The position numbers and the translations under genes were made by a program. A model generated the notes under the pieces. The model searched no databases, was not told where the DNA came from, and was given only the letters and a program-made list of their open reading frames with translations. This document shows, one piece after another, positions 13,698 through 25,378 of a DNA stretch of 64,000 nucleotides (its first letter is position 1; every line of letters starts with the position of its first letter). The stretch comes from Sepiola atlantica (taxonomy: Eukaryota; Mollusca; Cephalopoda; Sepiida; Sepiolidae): assembly GCA_963556195.1 (NCBI GenBank), contig OY744517.1:151351882-151415881 (forward strand). Direction: 5' to 3'.

Positions 13698-13700
<3 letters not shown>
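13464..13700 (+). repeat. Dispersed repeat A, copy 2
   Basis: Partner of 565-830, lying just downstream of the 2.0-kb TIR element and ending in (TA)n. Confidence 0.7.

Positions 13701-13762
<62 letters not shown>
13693..13762. repeat. (TA)n microsatellite
   Basis: TA tail of dispersed repeat A, copy 2. Confidence 0.95.
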
Positions 13763-13765
<3 letters not shown>

Positions 13766-13795
13766 ATAATTTATAAATAATATTTTTACAAATGA

Positions 13796-13925
13796 ACCCA
13801 TATACCCATGTGTTTCATGCCAAACCTGCAATCATTAGGAGACACTCCCTGCCGGTCACACAGTTTGAACCCCAACAAGAAAATGATACTTAACTCAGTA
13901 GTCAGAGCGCGTATCGATATGTCCT
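13796..13925 (-). mobile_element. Possible tRNA-headed SINE fragment
   Basis: The minus strand carries CGCGCTCTGACTACTGAG and GGGGTTCAAACTG (B-box-like), then CCTAATGATTGCAGG. Weak, but the spacing suits a tRNA-derived head. Confidence 0.4.
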
Positions 13926-14259
13926 CCACGCATCTATTAGAAAAACAAGAGAGTAAATAAAAGTCTCAATGGCAAATTCGGCGATGATATGAGCAGGTCG
14001 TCGTCAGAATTCAATAGGCCAGGCATAAAGAGTTGCATTACTATTTCAATTATATATATATATGGGAATAGTTCAGTGATCATGTATTTTTCGCAATATA
14101 CTACACAGACACTGTTATGTTTCATTTCTCTGGGGAAATAAGTAGGCAATATATATATATATATATATATGTTATTGGCTACATATGTGCATACAGGTTA
14201 GTCTATTTTTAAATACTCTGGAATTATAAATTAATATCCATTCAGCTTAAACACTTACT

Positions 14260-14400
14260 GGTTGACTTCGGAAATAAATATATACATACAAGATCATGTG
14301 TAGGTTTTGATGCAAGCATTCTTTTGGAACGAACTGGACTCGAACTTGGTACACCACGGACCTCAGTCAGCGTCGTTAACCACTAAGCAACCGAAAGAGA
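14260..14400 (-). mobile_element. tRNA-headed SINE-like fragment
   Basis: The minus strand has GGTTGCTTAGTGGTTAACGA (A-box-like) and CAAGTTCGAGTCCAG (B-box), 35-40 nt apart, followed by unrelated sequence. It fits a pol III SINE head. Confidence 0.5.
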
Positions 14401-14740
14401 AATCACAGTGCTGCATATCTGTTTGGTTTTCATGAGGGTGGTAGGGATGGAGGAATATGAATTTGACCAGGCATTTATCTGCAGTTAACTCAACAGTTAT
14501 TAGCAAACATATATACTCTCAGATCCCACTCTTTCATCGCGATAGAGGACTCACACTTTCCCTTCTATGATACGGTAGTATATCCTGGAACCCAGTTCAT
14601 TCTGTGCGAGTGGCCTGGGGCAACATGCATAAGCGATCTAGTGAAGTGGGGTAAAGTAATCTGATATCTATGTAATGTTAACATAAATCGAAATATATAT
14701 CACCTTTTTTCTCTCCTTCGCTCTATATCTCTTTTTTTCA

Positions 14741-14744
14741 TATA

Positions 14745-14809
<65 letters not shown>

Positions 14810-14951
14810 ATACATTCATATATATATATATATACACGTATATATATATATATATGTATATCTATATATATACCCATAAATCATATATATATATATATAT
14901 ACGTATATATATATATATGTATATATATATATCTGTATATATATATACAAG
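14741..14951. repeat. Interrupted (TA)n satellite
   Basis: TA runs broken by TACA, TACC and GTATA. Confidence 0.9.
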
Positions 14952-15298
14952 CATACAAAGTTACGCATACGTGCATTCAAACATACATATATCTCAAAGA
15001 TATATGTAAATGAAAAGATGAAAAATTAAAAATTGAGAGATAGATTAAGTAGATTAGTAGTATATTATTCTAACAGACTTGTACATGTATATATATACAC
15101 ACATTTCATCACCTCTACACCCTATCTACACACCCATACATATATTCACAATCAGACGTACATATGTGTACATCTAAAATAAACCTTTATGCACACAAAC
15201 GGGTGTATATAACCATATATATACACATATATACACACACACAAAGATATACATATGAAAACATACATACACACATGCATGTACATATATATACACTC

Positions 15299-15300
<2 letters not shown>

Positions 15301-15355
<55 letters not shown>
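15301..15355. repeat. (TA)n microsatellite
   Basis: Pure TA run ahead of the minus-strand SINE at 15365. Confidence 0.95.
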
Positions 15356-15356
<1 letters not shown>

Positions 15357-15364
15357 CTATGAAT

Positions 15365-15545
15365 GTTGTTTATTAAATATTTAAGTGTATTTACCTAGAA
15401 GCAAAGTTGTTTCGCACTGACGTCCTCGTCAGTTCAGGAAGGGGTAGGTTCACGCGGTCAGACGGGTTCGTGTGTAGTTCGTAGATTCAGAAGAGAATCA
15501 CGATCCTACGCCCTAATCCATTAGGCCAACGGACATCGCCACATA
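15365..15545 (-). mobile_element. tRNA-Arg-like SINE
   Basis: The minus strand reads GTTGGCCTAATGGATTAGGG (tRNA-Arg-like A-box region), a CTTCTGAATC anticodon-like arm and a worn B-box region. Then CTGACGAGGACGTCAGTGCG leads into AAACAACTTTGCTTCTAGG. The layout is a tRNA-derived head plus unrelated body. The B-box and insertions rule out a working tRNA. Confidence 0.55.
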
Positions 15546-15910
15546 CATTACTGAAATTAAGATACATTTAAAACCAGCAGCTTGTATATACATATACATG
15601 CGCACATCCATATACAAATACACAGGCATAAACATATAAATACACGAACATATATCCACTCTTACGCACGTATAACTTATATCCCTACCTAAATCACGGT
15701 TCGGACAACTATATATATTAATTATCTATATAAACGCAAACTTCTGTGCACTTAATCTTATCGCTATACCATTTAATATTCAGAGCTTGTTTTTAGAATG
15801 TAGCCTAAAATATTATGATCCGTACTTTACCCAAAACTGAGAGTAAAAAAAATCATAATCTTTTCTTGCTTAATAATATTATTTGTGAATATACATGAAA
15901 TAGTATTACA

Positions 15911-15934
15911 TTATATATATATATATATATATAA

Positions 15935-16028
<94 letters not shown>
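15911..16028. repeat. (TA)n with two AAATAAATA interruptions
   Basis: Three TA blocks separated by identical ATAAATAAATA breaks, a higher-order duplication. Confidence 0.9.
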
Positions 16029-16029
<1 letters not shown>

Positions 16030-16031
<2 letters not shown>

Positions 16032-17055
16032 TGTGTGTGGGGAGGTGTGTGTATTTGTAAATGTATAGATGGATTTTTCTCTCTCAATTTTTTTTTAATC
16101 TAAAGAAATTGGTCCAATTTTCTTTTTTGTCCCTTCTACCACTTTTTAATGGCGATCTCTTACACTCTGTTTCACTTAATGGCTGCTGTACTTCTGTTTT
16201 ACTGTCATTCGTCACGCCCCCTCCCCCCGCTCTCAACAAGTTTCTCCCATCGACTAATCTACGTTTCACCCATGCGACACTTCTCGAATGTGTTTTTACC
16301 TTTGCTACAAATACCGGAAAACAACAAACGACACATTCGCTAAAGCAGATCCCGATGGCCATTCCATTCGATTTAAGATATTGAGTACTTTCCGCTGATC
16401 TCTTATTACTTCCTTCCTCATACTGTGATCAAAAAGCATCACCTTCCCACCAACGTGCGCCACCACCCGCATCGTCAACGAGTCCCTTACGCTTACATCA
16501 ACGATCGACCCCTTTTTTCTCTTCATCTGTTATCAGAAATATTTTCACATACATCGCATGCTAAATGCCAAATCCTACCGTTGAATGAGCAAGGACGGAA
16601 ATGCCACAAATATACGAAAAAAAAAAGATGAAAAGGAAACAAATTGTATTTCATCAAACACCTTAGCTTACTTGTTTTATTACTGCATAGCTTTTCATGG
16701 GATAATTCGTTTTCGGACTTTACCGTCTGCTCTCATCCAAAATGGAAAGAGTTTCCTATGAATCAAACGATTCATCGTCGCTATCCATTTATATAATATG
16801 GAGATACTCATGTTTCTCTGTTCTATTGGGGCATGTTAATCATTCTGCCGCCATCGAATCTCATATAACCGAATGTTTCAAATGGCAATATAGCTGCACA
16901 CTCGTAACACGTCAAACTGTTTTTCGGAATCTGAAAAGAATATTAATTATTTGCATGAAAATATCCCATTAAATGTTGTTTGGGTGACCTGAAAATCTGC
17001 AGTAAGTCTCAGTCAAAATTAACCAGACCAAAATATATGAGTTAATCAGTAATCC
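16030..17055. other. Unique, pyrimidine-rich sequence
   Basis: Both strands of 16061-16530 are open over 60-107 codons, so the openness is compositional. The protein sequences are unfamiliar. Confidence 0.35.
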
Positions 17056-17059
17056 ACGC

Positions 17060-17160
17060 ATAGTTTGGCGTCGACAGTTGGCGCTGGTGAGGTGAATAAT
17101 GACCTAAACTGAGAACTAGACGTGCCAGGTTCGAATTTTGTCGGTTCCATAGAATAACTT
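17060..17160 (+). mobile_element. Possible tRNA-headed SINE fragment
   Basis: GTTGGCGCTGGTGAGGTG and, some 45 nt later, CCAGGTTCGAATTTTG resemble A and B boxes. No tail was identified. Confidence 0.3.
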
Positions 17161-17569
17161 TCATCTATAGATCATAGCAACTTTCACGTGGTCTCTCCAG
17201 TGAGTAATCGATTGAAGAAAATGATTCATGAAAATTTACTTTAATTGGCGTCCATATTTTACAGTTAGAACAATTGATTATTTGATTTGTTTGTTTTTTT
17301 CACAGCATATCAACCCTTTTTGGGTTAGTTAATGCCGAATACAGTCATTTTGGTAACAGCTTTTATGCTTCAAGTTGTATATTTCTTCAAATATTGATTC
17401 ATAGCGTTTCGTTTAGTTGTTTTGTAGAATAAAATTGTTGTTTTTTGTTTTTGTTTTTGGCTTTGCCGAACATGATTGAGTTTTGCAAAGGAATAAGGGA
17501 AACATACGAAAATTAATGTTTGGTGCATTTTTGGTAAGAAAGCCAGTATCTTCAGACAGCCTGATCTGG

Positions 17570-17740
17570 TAGCATCAGTCATTTTTTGGAGTTTCGGGAC
17601 TACTATCCTTATCTTGTTTGTTATTTTAACAACGTTTCTGCCGGTGTAACATCCACTCTCATTCAAGTGTTTTATTTTCATGTTTAGGAACATTTATGTC
17701 GAACTCATGAACCTATACGGAATATGTAATCCCATTCTCA
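17570..17740 (+). repeat. Dispersed repeat B, copy 1
   Basis: Contains GGGACTACTATCCTTATCTT, AACAACGTTTCTGCCGGTGT and GAACCTATACGGAAT. The order is shared with 20955-21100 and, inverted, with 57905-58060. Confidence 0.65.
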
Positions 17741-17744
17741 CCCA

Positions 17745-19040
17745 GCAAGAGTCGTTTTGGATCAATGTTCAATGTGTCTGTAGGATACGTTTTGTGCTAA
17801 AAGAACGCTGCTTTAATTACTCTTGTCTACTCTCGAGAAATATTTCACTGGTCGGGTTCGGCGTACTTGGTGACTTTTGGAGTCTTGTCAACATTTAGAG
17901 CGGAGAGCATTGCCCACTGGAAGTAAGGTGGTAGACTTCTTTGTCAATCAGCCTTGTAAACCTATGCTGGTGTATTAGGCTCTTGAAGGGCTTACTTTTT
18001 GGCTAACCTATTCATGGGATTGTACGCTGGTGGCGGGATATCTTTCAGGCTTAGTCTGTCTTGAAGTGATTCTACCTTCCTCACTATTTTAGTATCATTA
18101 TTAGCTACTAAAGTCAAGGTTCTTTATGTATAATCTGGAGGGACTTCAATAAAAGAAAAAGGGTCTAGATTCCTACAATAAATTGACGTTGTGTCTAACA
18201 TAGCCGCTGTGTGTGAAGTGGGGACGAGAAAACAGACTATCGTAATGCTCGTGATACATTACAAAAGTAACCCTGATTGTCTCGAACAAATATTATTATT
18301 GCGTGTGTTAAAATTCTCGTAGGTTTTATGCTTTTATTTCATGAACAAGAAAAAACTTTTGCACCAAAAATTTAAATGTTCAACCTTATTTGAAAAAGTC
18401 CAAAAAAAGAAATCTCATCTGAATGCAACGTATAAAATACATAGTAAAAATGGAATTAAACAATAGCGCGGATAGATGGTTGAAGATCGATTTAATTCTG
18501 TTATATTTTCTTGTTAAAAATTCCGATGCATCAACACCCAAACGAGAAGTAATTTAAAATCAATTCTACTAAAATAAGACGATGAAATCTGATCAAAACT
18601 TTTTTACGATAAAAAGATCTTTTACACCAGACACAAATTGATTTTTCTTTAGAAAAAATTATCGTCTGTGAAAAAATATTTTTTAGTTATTTTTTAAGTG
18701 AAAGAATATTAATTTAGAACAAGCGCATCGACGGGGAGAAGGGTTGACGTATTTGAAGTTGCTAATGCGCTAAAAATATTAGATGTGATCAAAATGTTTC
18801 GAAACTGCAGATTTATTTGCCAAAACATTAAACACCACAAATAATAAAATCTTGATTTTCTTACAAAGTACTAGCAAAATCCGTGTAGTGTCGTTGCCCG
18901 GGAAACTTGAGGAAGCAAAATAAGGTCTGCTCATATTTGTTAACCTTATATTTAGATACCTTAACGTTACGCTTACGTTAGATACACATATAGCGTTAAC
19001 GTAACGTCTTCTATAGTGTATATAAAAATGAAATAACATT
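17745..19040. other. Unique sequence
   Basis: Only short unsupported frames. TTAACGTAACG and its near-inverse TTAACGTTACG occur around 18960-19005. Confidence 0.35.
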
Positions 19041-19078
19041 CTCATCGAAAGATGTGGAATTTTTCGGTCGTAATAATG

Positions 19079-19141
19079 TCTCTCTTTCTCTCTCTCTCTC
19101 TCTCTCTTTCTTCCTCTCTCTCTCTCTCTTTCTCTCTCTCT
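19079..19141. repeat. (CT)n microsatellite
   Basis: CT run with TTTC and TTCC interruptions. Confidence 0.9.
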
Positions 19142-19776
19142 ATTCGAAAATGCTTGTTAATAAATGAATATCGAAAAGAATCATTCGTTAGTTCGTTAGT
19201 ATATACTATTTTTGCAACTACAATTACAATAATCATGTATTTTTGTGCTTATAGCCAAATGATTTTAGCTGTTATGATAATCCGTAAATCGCTAAAATAG
19301 TTAATCAGCGAAGAAGGTTTAATCATTTGCAATGTAAGCACTGACGTTAATTGCAAATATGATTAGAATATGGTTACACAGTGAGGACATACTTGTAGGA
19401 GTTATAATATTTTCTGTAAAAGAAAGTTAGCGTATACTATTAATGGTTTATTGTCTTGCGGCAATTAAATTGCCAGTATCAAGTCTTACAGAAATTAGAA
19501 AGTGATTAATATCGTAAATTAAACTTGAAATGCAATTAAGAAAATATAAACTGCGAATTTGTTTATGTAAACGTTTAAGAAACTTAAACTATAAAGGAAT
19601 ATTAAGCGAAACGTGTTAATGTATTCGTTCTATATTCTAAAGTAGTTTTATAACGCTGAACTCTAATGCAATGTGTTAAATCACATAGCTAAATACTTTA
19701 TCTGTCTATCATATCTAAAGTGAATGTAATGAGTGCGATTAACTTTTATGAATCTGAATGGAAAAATACTGATTAA

Positions 19777-19925
19777 GATCGTCATTTTATGAAAGCTAAA
19801 TCATTAGACATTAGTCGTTTAAAGCAATTCGTCAGTAGTGTCTGTTAATTTAGAAAATGTTAGAATGTTGTAACTGCAAGGCTGATTCGTAATGTTAGCC
19901 ACCGGTGAAACAAAAAATAAGCATA
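19777..19925 (+). repeat. Direct repeat C, copy 1
   Basis: GATCGTC, GAAAGCTAAATCATTAGACATTA, GTCTGTTAAT, TTAGAAAATGT and GGTGAAAC are repeated in order at 20758-20885. The two copies bracket the solo LTR, about 1 kb apart. Confidence 0.7.
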
Positions 19926-20336
19926 TAACTAAATATAATACGCCGGTGCAATGACTGAAATGACTAAAGTAATAAGAACTCTTACTTTACTTTATATGTT
20001 AGAATAAGGGCTATTCAAAACGTATCTATACTATAATTTAATTTACTAGAATGTATCCGAAAAATGTATGAAACGTGTATTTATTAAAAACTATCATGTT
20101 TATTAAACAATATCAGGAGTGAAGCTATATTTACTAAAACAGTAATTGATGTCATGTGAATAGTTATTTTTTTACAAATGAAATAAGTTTTGTTTACTAA
20201 TGATTTCGATCTTGTCAGAAATGTATATTTATTTTTGTGAAGTTGTTCCACAGTAAATAATAAATAAAGGAAGTCAAGTCGAGGGTTGGTTTAACAAGTG
20301 TATTAACAAAGTAAGAAACTGACTAGCTCTTGGCTA

Positions 20337-20352
20337 GACAGTTACAAGACTG
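20337..20352. repeat. 16-bp target duplication of U2-headed repeat (left)
   Basis: GACAGTTACAAGACTG, identical to 20655-20670. The length fits LINE-machinery-driven target-primed integration. Confidence 0.88.
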
Positions 20353-20654
20353 GGTATTTATCTACTCCCCACAGAGTAAAATGTGACACAAGGTCGGAAA
20401 GTGGGGTTTTGATAAATCAGCACTCTAGAGGGAGAGCACCTATTACCTTTAAACATTGCCTGGACAGCCCCGTCGGCATTCCCCGGTAGGGGCGCCTCAG
20501 ACAGTAAGCAATAAACTTACTCCTCCCCAAAGAGGGGAGGCAAAGCCTGGGAGGGTGGACCTCCTAGAACTGCACAGGACCAGTCTCGTGCAGTATCCAT
20601 CGGAACAGATACTACACTTTAGTCTTTACCAAAAGGCCAAGAAAGCGACTGAAC
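20353..20654 (-). mobile_element. U2-snRNA-headed SINE-like repeat, copy 2, inserted in a solo LTR
   Basis: Read on the minus strand, this matches 8726-9035 along its length: a U2-like head (CCTTTTGG, GTGTAGTATCTGTTC), GATACTGCAC, the CCTCCCC/GGGGAGG hairpin, CCCACTTTCCGACCTTGTG and the 3' end GTAGATAAATA. It is bounded by GACAGTTACAAGACTG at 20337-20352 and again at 20655-20670, a perfect 16-bp target duplication. The host repeat at 36284-36493 has that 16-mer once (36374-36389), the unoccupied site. There is no poly-A tail. The second hairpin and Sm-like run are less intact than in copy 1. Confidence 0.85.
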
Positions 20655-20670
20655 GACAGTTACAAGACTG
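20655..20670. repeat. 16-bp target duplication of U2-headed repeat (right)
   Basis: Second copy of GACAGTTACAAGACTG, adjoining the U2-like head. Confidence 0.88.
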
Positions 20671-20757
20671 TGCTTTGTCTTCTGGTGACTCGCACTATTT
20701 ATAGTGACAACCGGTGTAGTTTCTCCTGTATAAGTACGGCGGGTGTAACATTTATAA

Positions 20758-20885
20758 AGATCGTTGTTTTCTGAAAGTTAAATAATTAGACATTACCATA
20801 TTAAAACATTTCGTGAGTAGTATCTGTTAATGTTAGAAAATGTGAAAATGCAGATTCCTAATGGTGAAACCAAAAATATGTATCT
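20758..20885 (+). repeat. Direct repeat C, copy 2
   Basis: Diverged partner of 19777-19925, starting GATCGTTG just outside the LTR's 5-bp duplication. Confidence 0.7.
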
Positions 20886-20954
20886 TATTATATATGATTA
20901 TTTTTTTCTAAGTATTTCGATGAAGATAAGTAATGTGTATCATTTCGAATAATA

Positions 20955-21100
20955 TACTGGTTATTTTCATATTTGTTATTTTATTCACAACGTTTCAGCC
21001 GATGTAACCTCCAGCCTTTTTCGTCTGCAAATTTACCAATTTTGAAAGATTTTAATATGATTTGGTGATTTTTATGTCGAACCTATACAGAATTTCGAAC
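20955..21100 (+). repeat. Dispersed repeat B, copy 2
   Basis: CACAACGTTTCAGCCGATGT, then CCTCCAGCC, then GTCGAACCTATACAGAATTT align with copies at 17.6 and 58.0 kb. Confidence 0.65.
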
Positions 21101-21104
21101 TGAA

Positions 21105-22220
21105 TCCTGTATTCAATCAACGAGATAATATTTGTCTAATTTAATCAATCACTGGGCAGAAGTGTAAATGTATTTAATTCTTAGTTATAATAGTAAAGAT
21201 TGGAGTGTTAACTTCATTTATAGATATTTGTCAATGAACGCTATGTAACCTTTACGGAACGGGTCCATAAATACACCTACTGTATGAATTTTGAAAGAGT
21301 TAACCCTAATATATCTTAATTGTCTAATATTATTACTTATTTAACAACAGAGGAATAAACAATGACTGAATACTTTACAACGAATAAAAAAGGACTGGAT
21401 TAAAGATGCACCCATCGAGATGTTTATGACATTTTCATTTCACTTAGAAATACGATGTCTCAAGAATGATTGATAATGGGTGTTTTCCGATGAGAAATAA
21501 ACAATGACATTTCTTCCAACTACCTCAAGAAGACGATGTCTTTTCATAAAGTTGTCGTATAAAATCAATAGAATTTCGGAATCTTTTTTTTAAGTAAGAG
21601 GCGTATTCTAGCAGTGTTTGTTGTTATAATTCTTTCTTTGCTAGCGACCAGATGCACTTTACCTTTTATAATAATGTTGTATTATACGTTCTCATTTTAT
21701 TCTTATATTAAAATACATGTTATCTTTATGGTGTATACAGTAACATTGTACGAGGAATGTAACAAAGTAGGTACAAATCGTACGAATAATGAGATGAGCA
21801 GTAATGCATATGATTATGATGGCTGACGTTTTTAAGAAAGTGCGAAGGACGTGACGTGGCGAAGAGGAAGTAAAATATATAGTGATATTTGGATAAAAAG
21901 AAAGATACTATTTACTCGCGTTTTGGAGTTGGTCGTTGAAAAACTATATTCTCCCACTACTGGGGATGGTTGGGAAAAGGCTAATACAACGTGATCATAA
22001 AGTATAATATAAAGTAAAGAAAAAACACACTCCCTAAAATGATTAAAATGTGAAACAAAAATGTGTGTTGTTGTCATTACAACTGCTACTACAACCACCG
22101 TTGACAAAGAAGAGAGAGTCAGAGGATTTTCACATTAGCTGCTATTACAAACATAAATCCTATTCTTATGCGCAGATTTCTGTAAATGTTTTTTCCGTGA
22201 GAGAACACAGTTATGTTCTC
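21105..22220. other. Unique sequence
   Basis: Frames of 70-91 codons at 21614-22107 have no family resemblance. Confidence 0.35.
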
Positions 22221-22224
22221 GGCA

Positions 22225-22420
22225 GAAATCTCATTTTGTTTTCGTTATTTCGCTTCTTATCGCGATTAATAAATATATTAATAACAGACGCTCTCAATTT
22301 ATTAATGGCTCCCGATTAATCGATTATTAAGCATGGCTCCCGATTAATCGATCAATATATATTTTCCAGTGCATAACCCGTTAATTAAGCTTTCACCTAC
22401 AATGTTTACAAGCGGGGACC
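22225..22420. promoter_or_regulatory. Candidate regulatory element rich in ATTA and ATCGAT motifs
   Basis: Non-repetitive block with at least eight TTAAT/ATTAA cores and two exact copies of CCCGATTAATCGAT. Dense homeodomain and Onecut-like motifs are typical of conserved developmental enhancers, but motif density alone is weak in AT-rich DNA. Confidence 0.25.
22305..22352 (+). repeat. Perfect 20-bp direct repeat with ATCGAT/ATTA motifs
   Basis: ATGGCTCCCGATTAATCGAT occurs at 22305-22324 and 22333-22352. The unit contains ATCGAT (Onecut/Cux-like) and ATTA (homeodomain-like) cores. Confidence 0.9.
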
Positions 22421-22469
22421 TATTTTAAATGTGTTTTCTTTACTTTTATTCATCTGAAGTGTAAATAGC

Positions 22470-22640
22470 TAATGTGATTAGGGGCCAGATATATAGAGGC
22501 ATCATAATAAGGGAGTTATACAGCAATATGTTTGTAAGGGAGTTATGCAGAAATATGTTTGTTCACATTTCATTTAAAATCATGCATGGTGATAAAATTG
22601 GGAACACAATCAACAAGAAGGGCATTTCAAGCGGTTCGAG
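22470..22640 (+). repeat. Dispersed repeat D, copy 1
   Basis: GTGATTAGGGGCCAGAT, GGGAGTTATGCAG, TTTCATTTAAAATCATGCATG and AATTGGGA correspond to a similar series at 37573-37720. Confidence 0.55.
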
Positions 22641-22659
22641 GAAATAATCTATTAGAGTA

Positions 22660-25072
22660 GATCTTTTTCTTTTCGGCATGTGAGGACCATTACAGTGAAG
22701 TGAGGATTTTACTGCTAATCAGGTTGGTGGGAGGTATTTATATTTAAGGGGTACAATTGAGTATTTCGGATCATATAAAACAAGCACAGGGTATAATATG
22801 GCAGCGCTGAGACAAATAGTGGAGCTTGGTAGACAGTGCGGATCCTATTAGATGTAAGACTCTTGTTTGCACCTTGTTTGAAACGGAGAGACAAGTAGTT
22901 GGTGCACCATCCCAAATAGAGGCACCAACATGTATAGGTGGCTTTATACACATATAGGATACTGGCAAGTGAGAGGAGTGTTCTTGCTTAGTAAAGGGAG
23001 CACACCTTCTTTGCAACAGACTTCGCAGTATATTTTATGTATTTATTCAAATTCATGTTGCCTGGGAATGTTGAACTCCTTGAAGGTTATTATCAGCCTT
23101 GGCAATCGGTGGTATGAATCAGTTTAAGATGTTTAAGGTTATTAAAATAGCTGTCCAATTGTATTACGTTTAAAGTATTTACTATTTAAGATCTTAGTGT
23201 AAAATACAATTTTTGTGAAGAAAAATGTCATAAACAGCCACGATAGCATTTTGTCATGTGTTTAAAAGTCATGCAATAATAGAGGAAAGTGTTAACATGT
23301 GCGTGTGAAAATAATGCTAAGAACGGTAATTGCCATGAGGATAGATTAACTAAGATTATGGAAAAATCCATTTAGACGTCAAGGTTGATGTGAGGAGTAC
23401 GTGTTGTTGTATTGGGTTCTATACAAGAGGTTGCTAGTGATACGTAGCGAATAAGCTGATCATATCTTCCTCTTATTATTTAATCGTGAAGGAACGATGT
23501 TTACTATTTGAATAGCTGCTCTCCCCCCTTCTCTCTCTCTCTCTCTGGTGCGTTGGGTTTGTGGTATTATGTGTGCATATGGTAAATATTTAGTGCTGCC
23601 AGTAATTCCTAAACACGTATCACCACAGAATAGCAAAAAAAGAGGAGGTTTAATGAACGACTGTGACGTGTCATCTAAACAACAAAACATAGACTGTCTA
23701 CGTCTGAAACGCCGTCCGAATTATCTGCGGTGCTCGAAGTATCGGTTTCCATAGTGCTACACTAATTAGCTATATATTTTATTATACGTTCGGTTCTAAC
23801 TGTTTCATTTAGATTCATTTTAAATCTGTATTATGTCTCTTTAAAATTTATGAGACTTAATTGAGCATGCGATATATTGTTCACAATTTGGCAACATCCC
23901 CGTATGGAAACATGCCTACTGACCTCGTTTATCAAGAATGTATCATGGTGTAAACATAACATTCTATTATATATGCATTATATTGTAGAACCCAGTGATG
24001 TTGGCTTTGGAGATAACTGGGTTTGACTCAAGTCAACGTTTCGATCACGTGATTGGCTATTTCTGAGTTCACCACGTGCTCATGAAAACGAACATTCGAG
24101 CTCAGATCGCGGTTTTGACAGAGCGGGAAGTATTTCTATCCACTTTCTGCGTGAAAGACTTTCTAGTATTTCGTATGTTTTTTCTCCATTGCACAATGCA
24201 AGTTTTAATTTAATATTTGATTTAAACAACATGAGAATTCCGTATTGTATGTATTTTATCATTTACATTCATATTTCTATATTCAATTCTTTATCTATTT
24301 TCATGTCGACTCTTTGACAAGCTTTTCATGTCGAACCGACTTTTCTACTATAACGCCTGAAACTGTAAATGTACTTTAAATGTATTTACATTTTCTTACA
24401 TTTCATCTCTAATGACCGACACGAAATTTGTCCCCATCTGCGAGAAGAATAAAATATTCTAACACATGTTGAACTCAATAGGAAATCTATAACTCTTAAT
24501 ATAAGATTCAATAGAATGATTAGGATTTTAAAATATCTGCTTTTTTGATTTTATAGCGATGGGTAAAATGTTTACTTGATAAGGTGTAAATATGCAGGCT
24601 CAACGAGAGTGTCTAAATCAAATTTGATTGAATAGCGGCAGATAAAAAGTTAATGCTATTTCATTTCATGTGCTTTTTACTAAGGATTCACCACTTATCA
24701 AGACCCAAAGCTCACTCGAGAATAAAGGTTAATGAATGTCAGGTGGAGGGTGAGACAGCACCGTGATGATTTGTAATGATGGTGGAAATTGGACAGAATT
24801 TGATTATTTAACGGCTAAAGACGAACTTGTTTCCATTGGAATTGAAAACGACAATGTGTAGTCAGCTGGGAAGCAGCCTCGTGGGATTGTGTTCACCAGA
24901 CCCGTAGTTCTCAGAAATTAACTTTGCTTATGGAAGTTTCGCTTAGAGAGAAAATGAGTCGAAGTCTTGCACTGGGGCTTCAATTGAATGTCTATTTTTA
25001 ATCTCTCTGAAAGTTCTCTACTTTTCATTTTTCTTAACAAGGGCTTCTAATAATATTAAATTATTGTTTTAA

Positions 25073-25075
<3 letters not shown>
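22660..25075. other. Unique sequence
   Basis: No recognised gene. TCACGTGATTGGC and CCACGTGC (E-box-like) lie at ~24047 and ~24072. Confidence 0.35.
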
Positions 25076-25113
<38 letters not shown>

Positions 25114-25123
25114 AAATAATTTT

Positions 25124-25155
25124 ATACGTACATAAAAATATTTTTATGTACGTAT
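25124..25155. repeat. Perfect 32-bp palindrome
   Basis: ATACGTACATAAAAAT is followed directly by its reverse complement. The right half resembles the SINE tail ATTACTTTTATGTACGTATA at ~36030, so two tails may have met head to head. Confidence 0.9.
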
Positions 25156-25191
25156 GAAATTAATTAACATATATATATATATATATATATA

Positions 25192-25313
25192 TAGGGTGAG
25201 CCAAAAGTACGTGGACAGTAAAAACATTTATCTTCTTGATTTACACAGCTTTGAAGTCTGCCTCTCACGCTTCGACAAAAAATGTTTTACTGTCCACCTA
25301 CTTTTGGCTCACC

Positions 25314-25316
<3 letters not shown>
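25192..25316. mobile_element. 125-bp Tc1/mariner MITE
   Basis: The TIRs are AGGGTGAGCCAAAAGTA on the left and TACTTTTGGCTCACCCTG on the right, with TGGACAGTAAAA/TTTTACTGTCCA continuing inward. It is flanked by TA within a (TA)n tract. The terminal sequence and TA target are the mariner pattern. It is too short to code for a transposase. Confidence 0.88.

Positions 25317-25373
<57 letters not shown>
25317..25373. repeat. (TA)n microsatellite beside the mariner MITE
   Basis: TA run that with 25170-25191 brackets the MITE, so the MITE inserted into an existing TA tract. Confidence 0.9.

Positions 25374-25378
<5 letters not shown>

Larger units (their letters stand above)
20233..20750 (-). mobile_element. 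Solo-LTR-like element split by the U2-headed insertion
   Basis: On the minus strand it starts TGTTACACC and ends TTCACAAAA. The parts outside the insertion align along their length with 36284-36493. It is flanked by TTTAT at 20228-20232 and 20751-20755, a 5-bp target duplication typical of LTR elements. It contains a TATAAATA box in a short palindrome (CACTAT..ATAGTG). Without the insert and its duplicated 16-mer it is about 200 bp. No internal retroelement genes flank it, so it is probably a solo LTR or a very short non-autonomous derivative. Confidence 0.75.

Noticed and set aside
15399..15545. Functional tRNA-Arg gene on the minus strand
   Set aside because: Insertions and a poor B-box break the cloverleaf, and a SINE body follows directly.
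16061..16384. 107-codon protein gene
   Set aside because: Both strands are open over the same stretch, no family resemblance, and the composition is pyrimidine-rich; a by-product of base composition.
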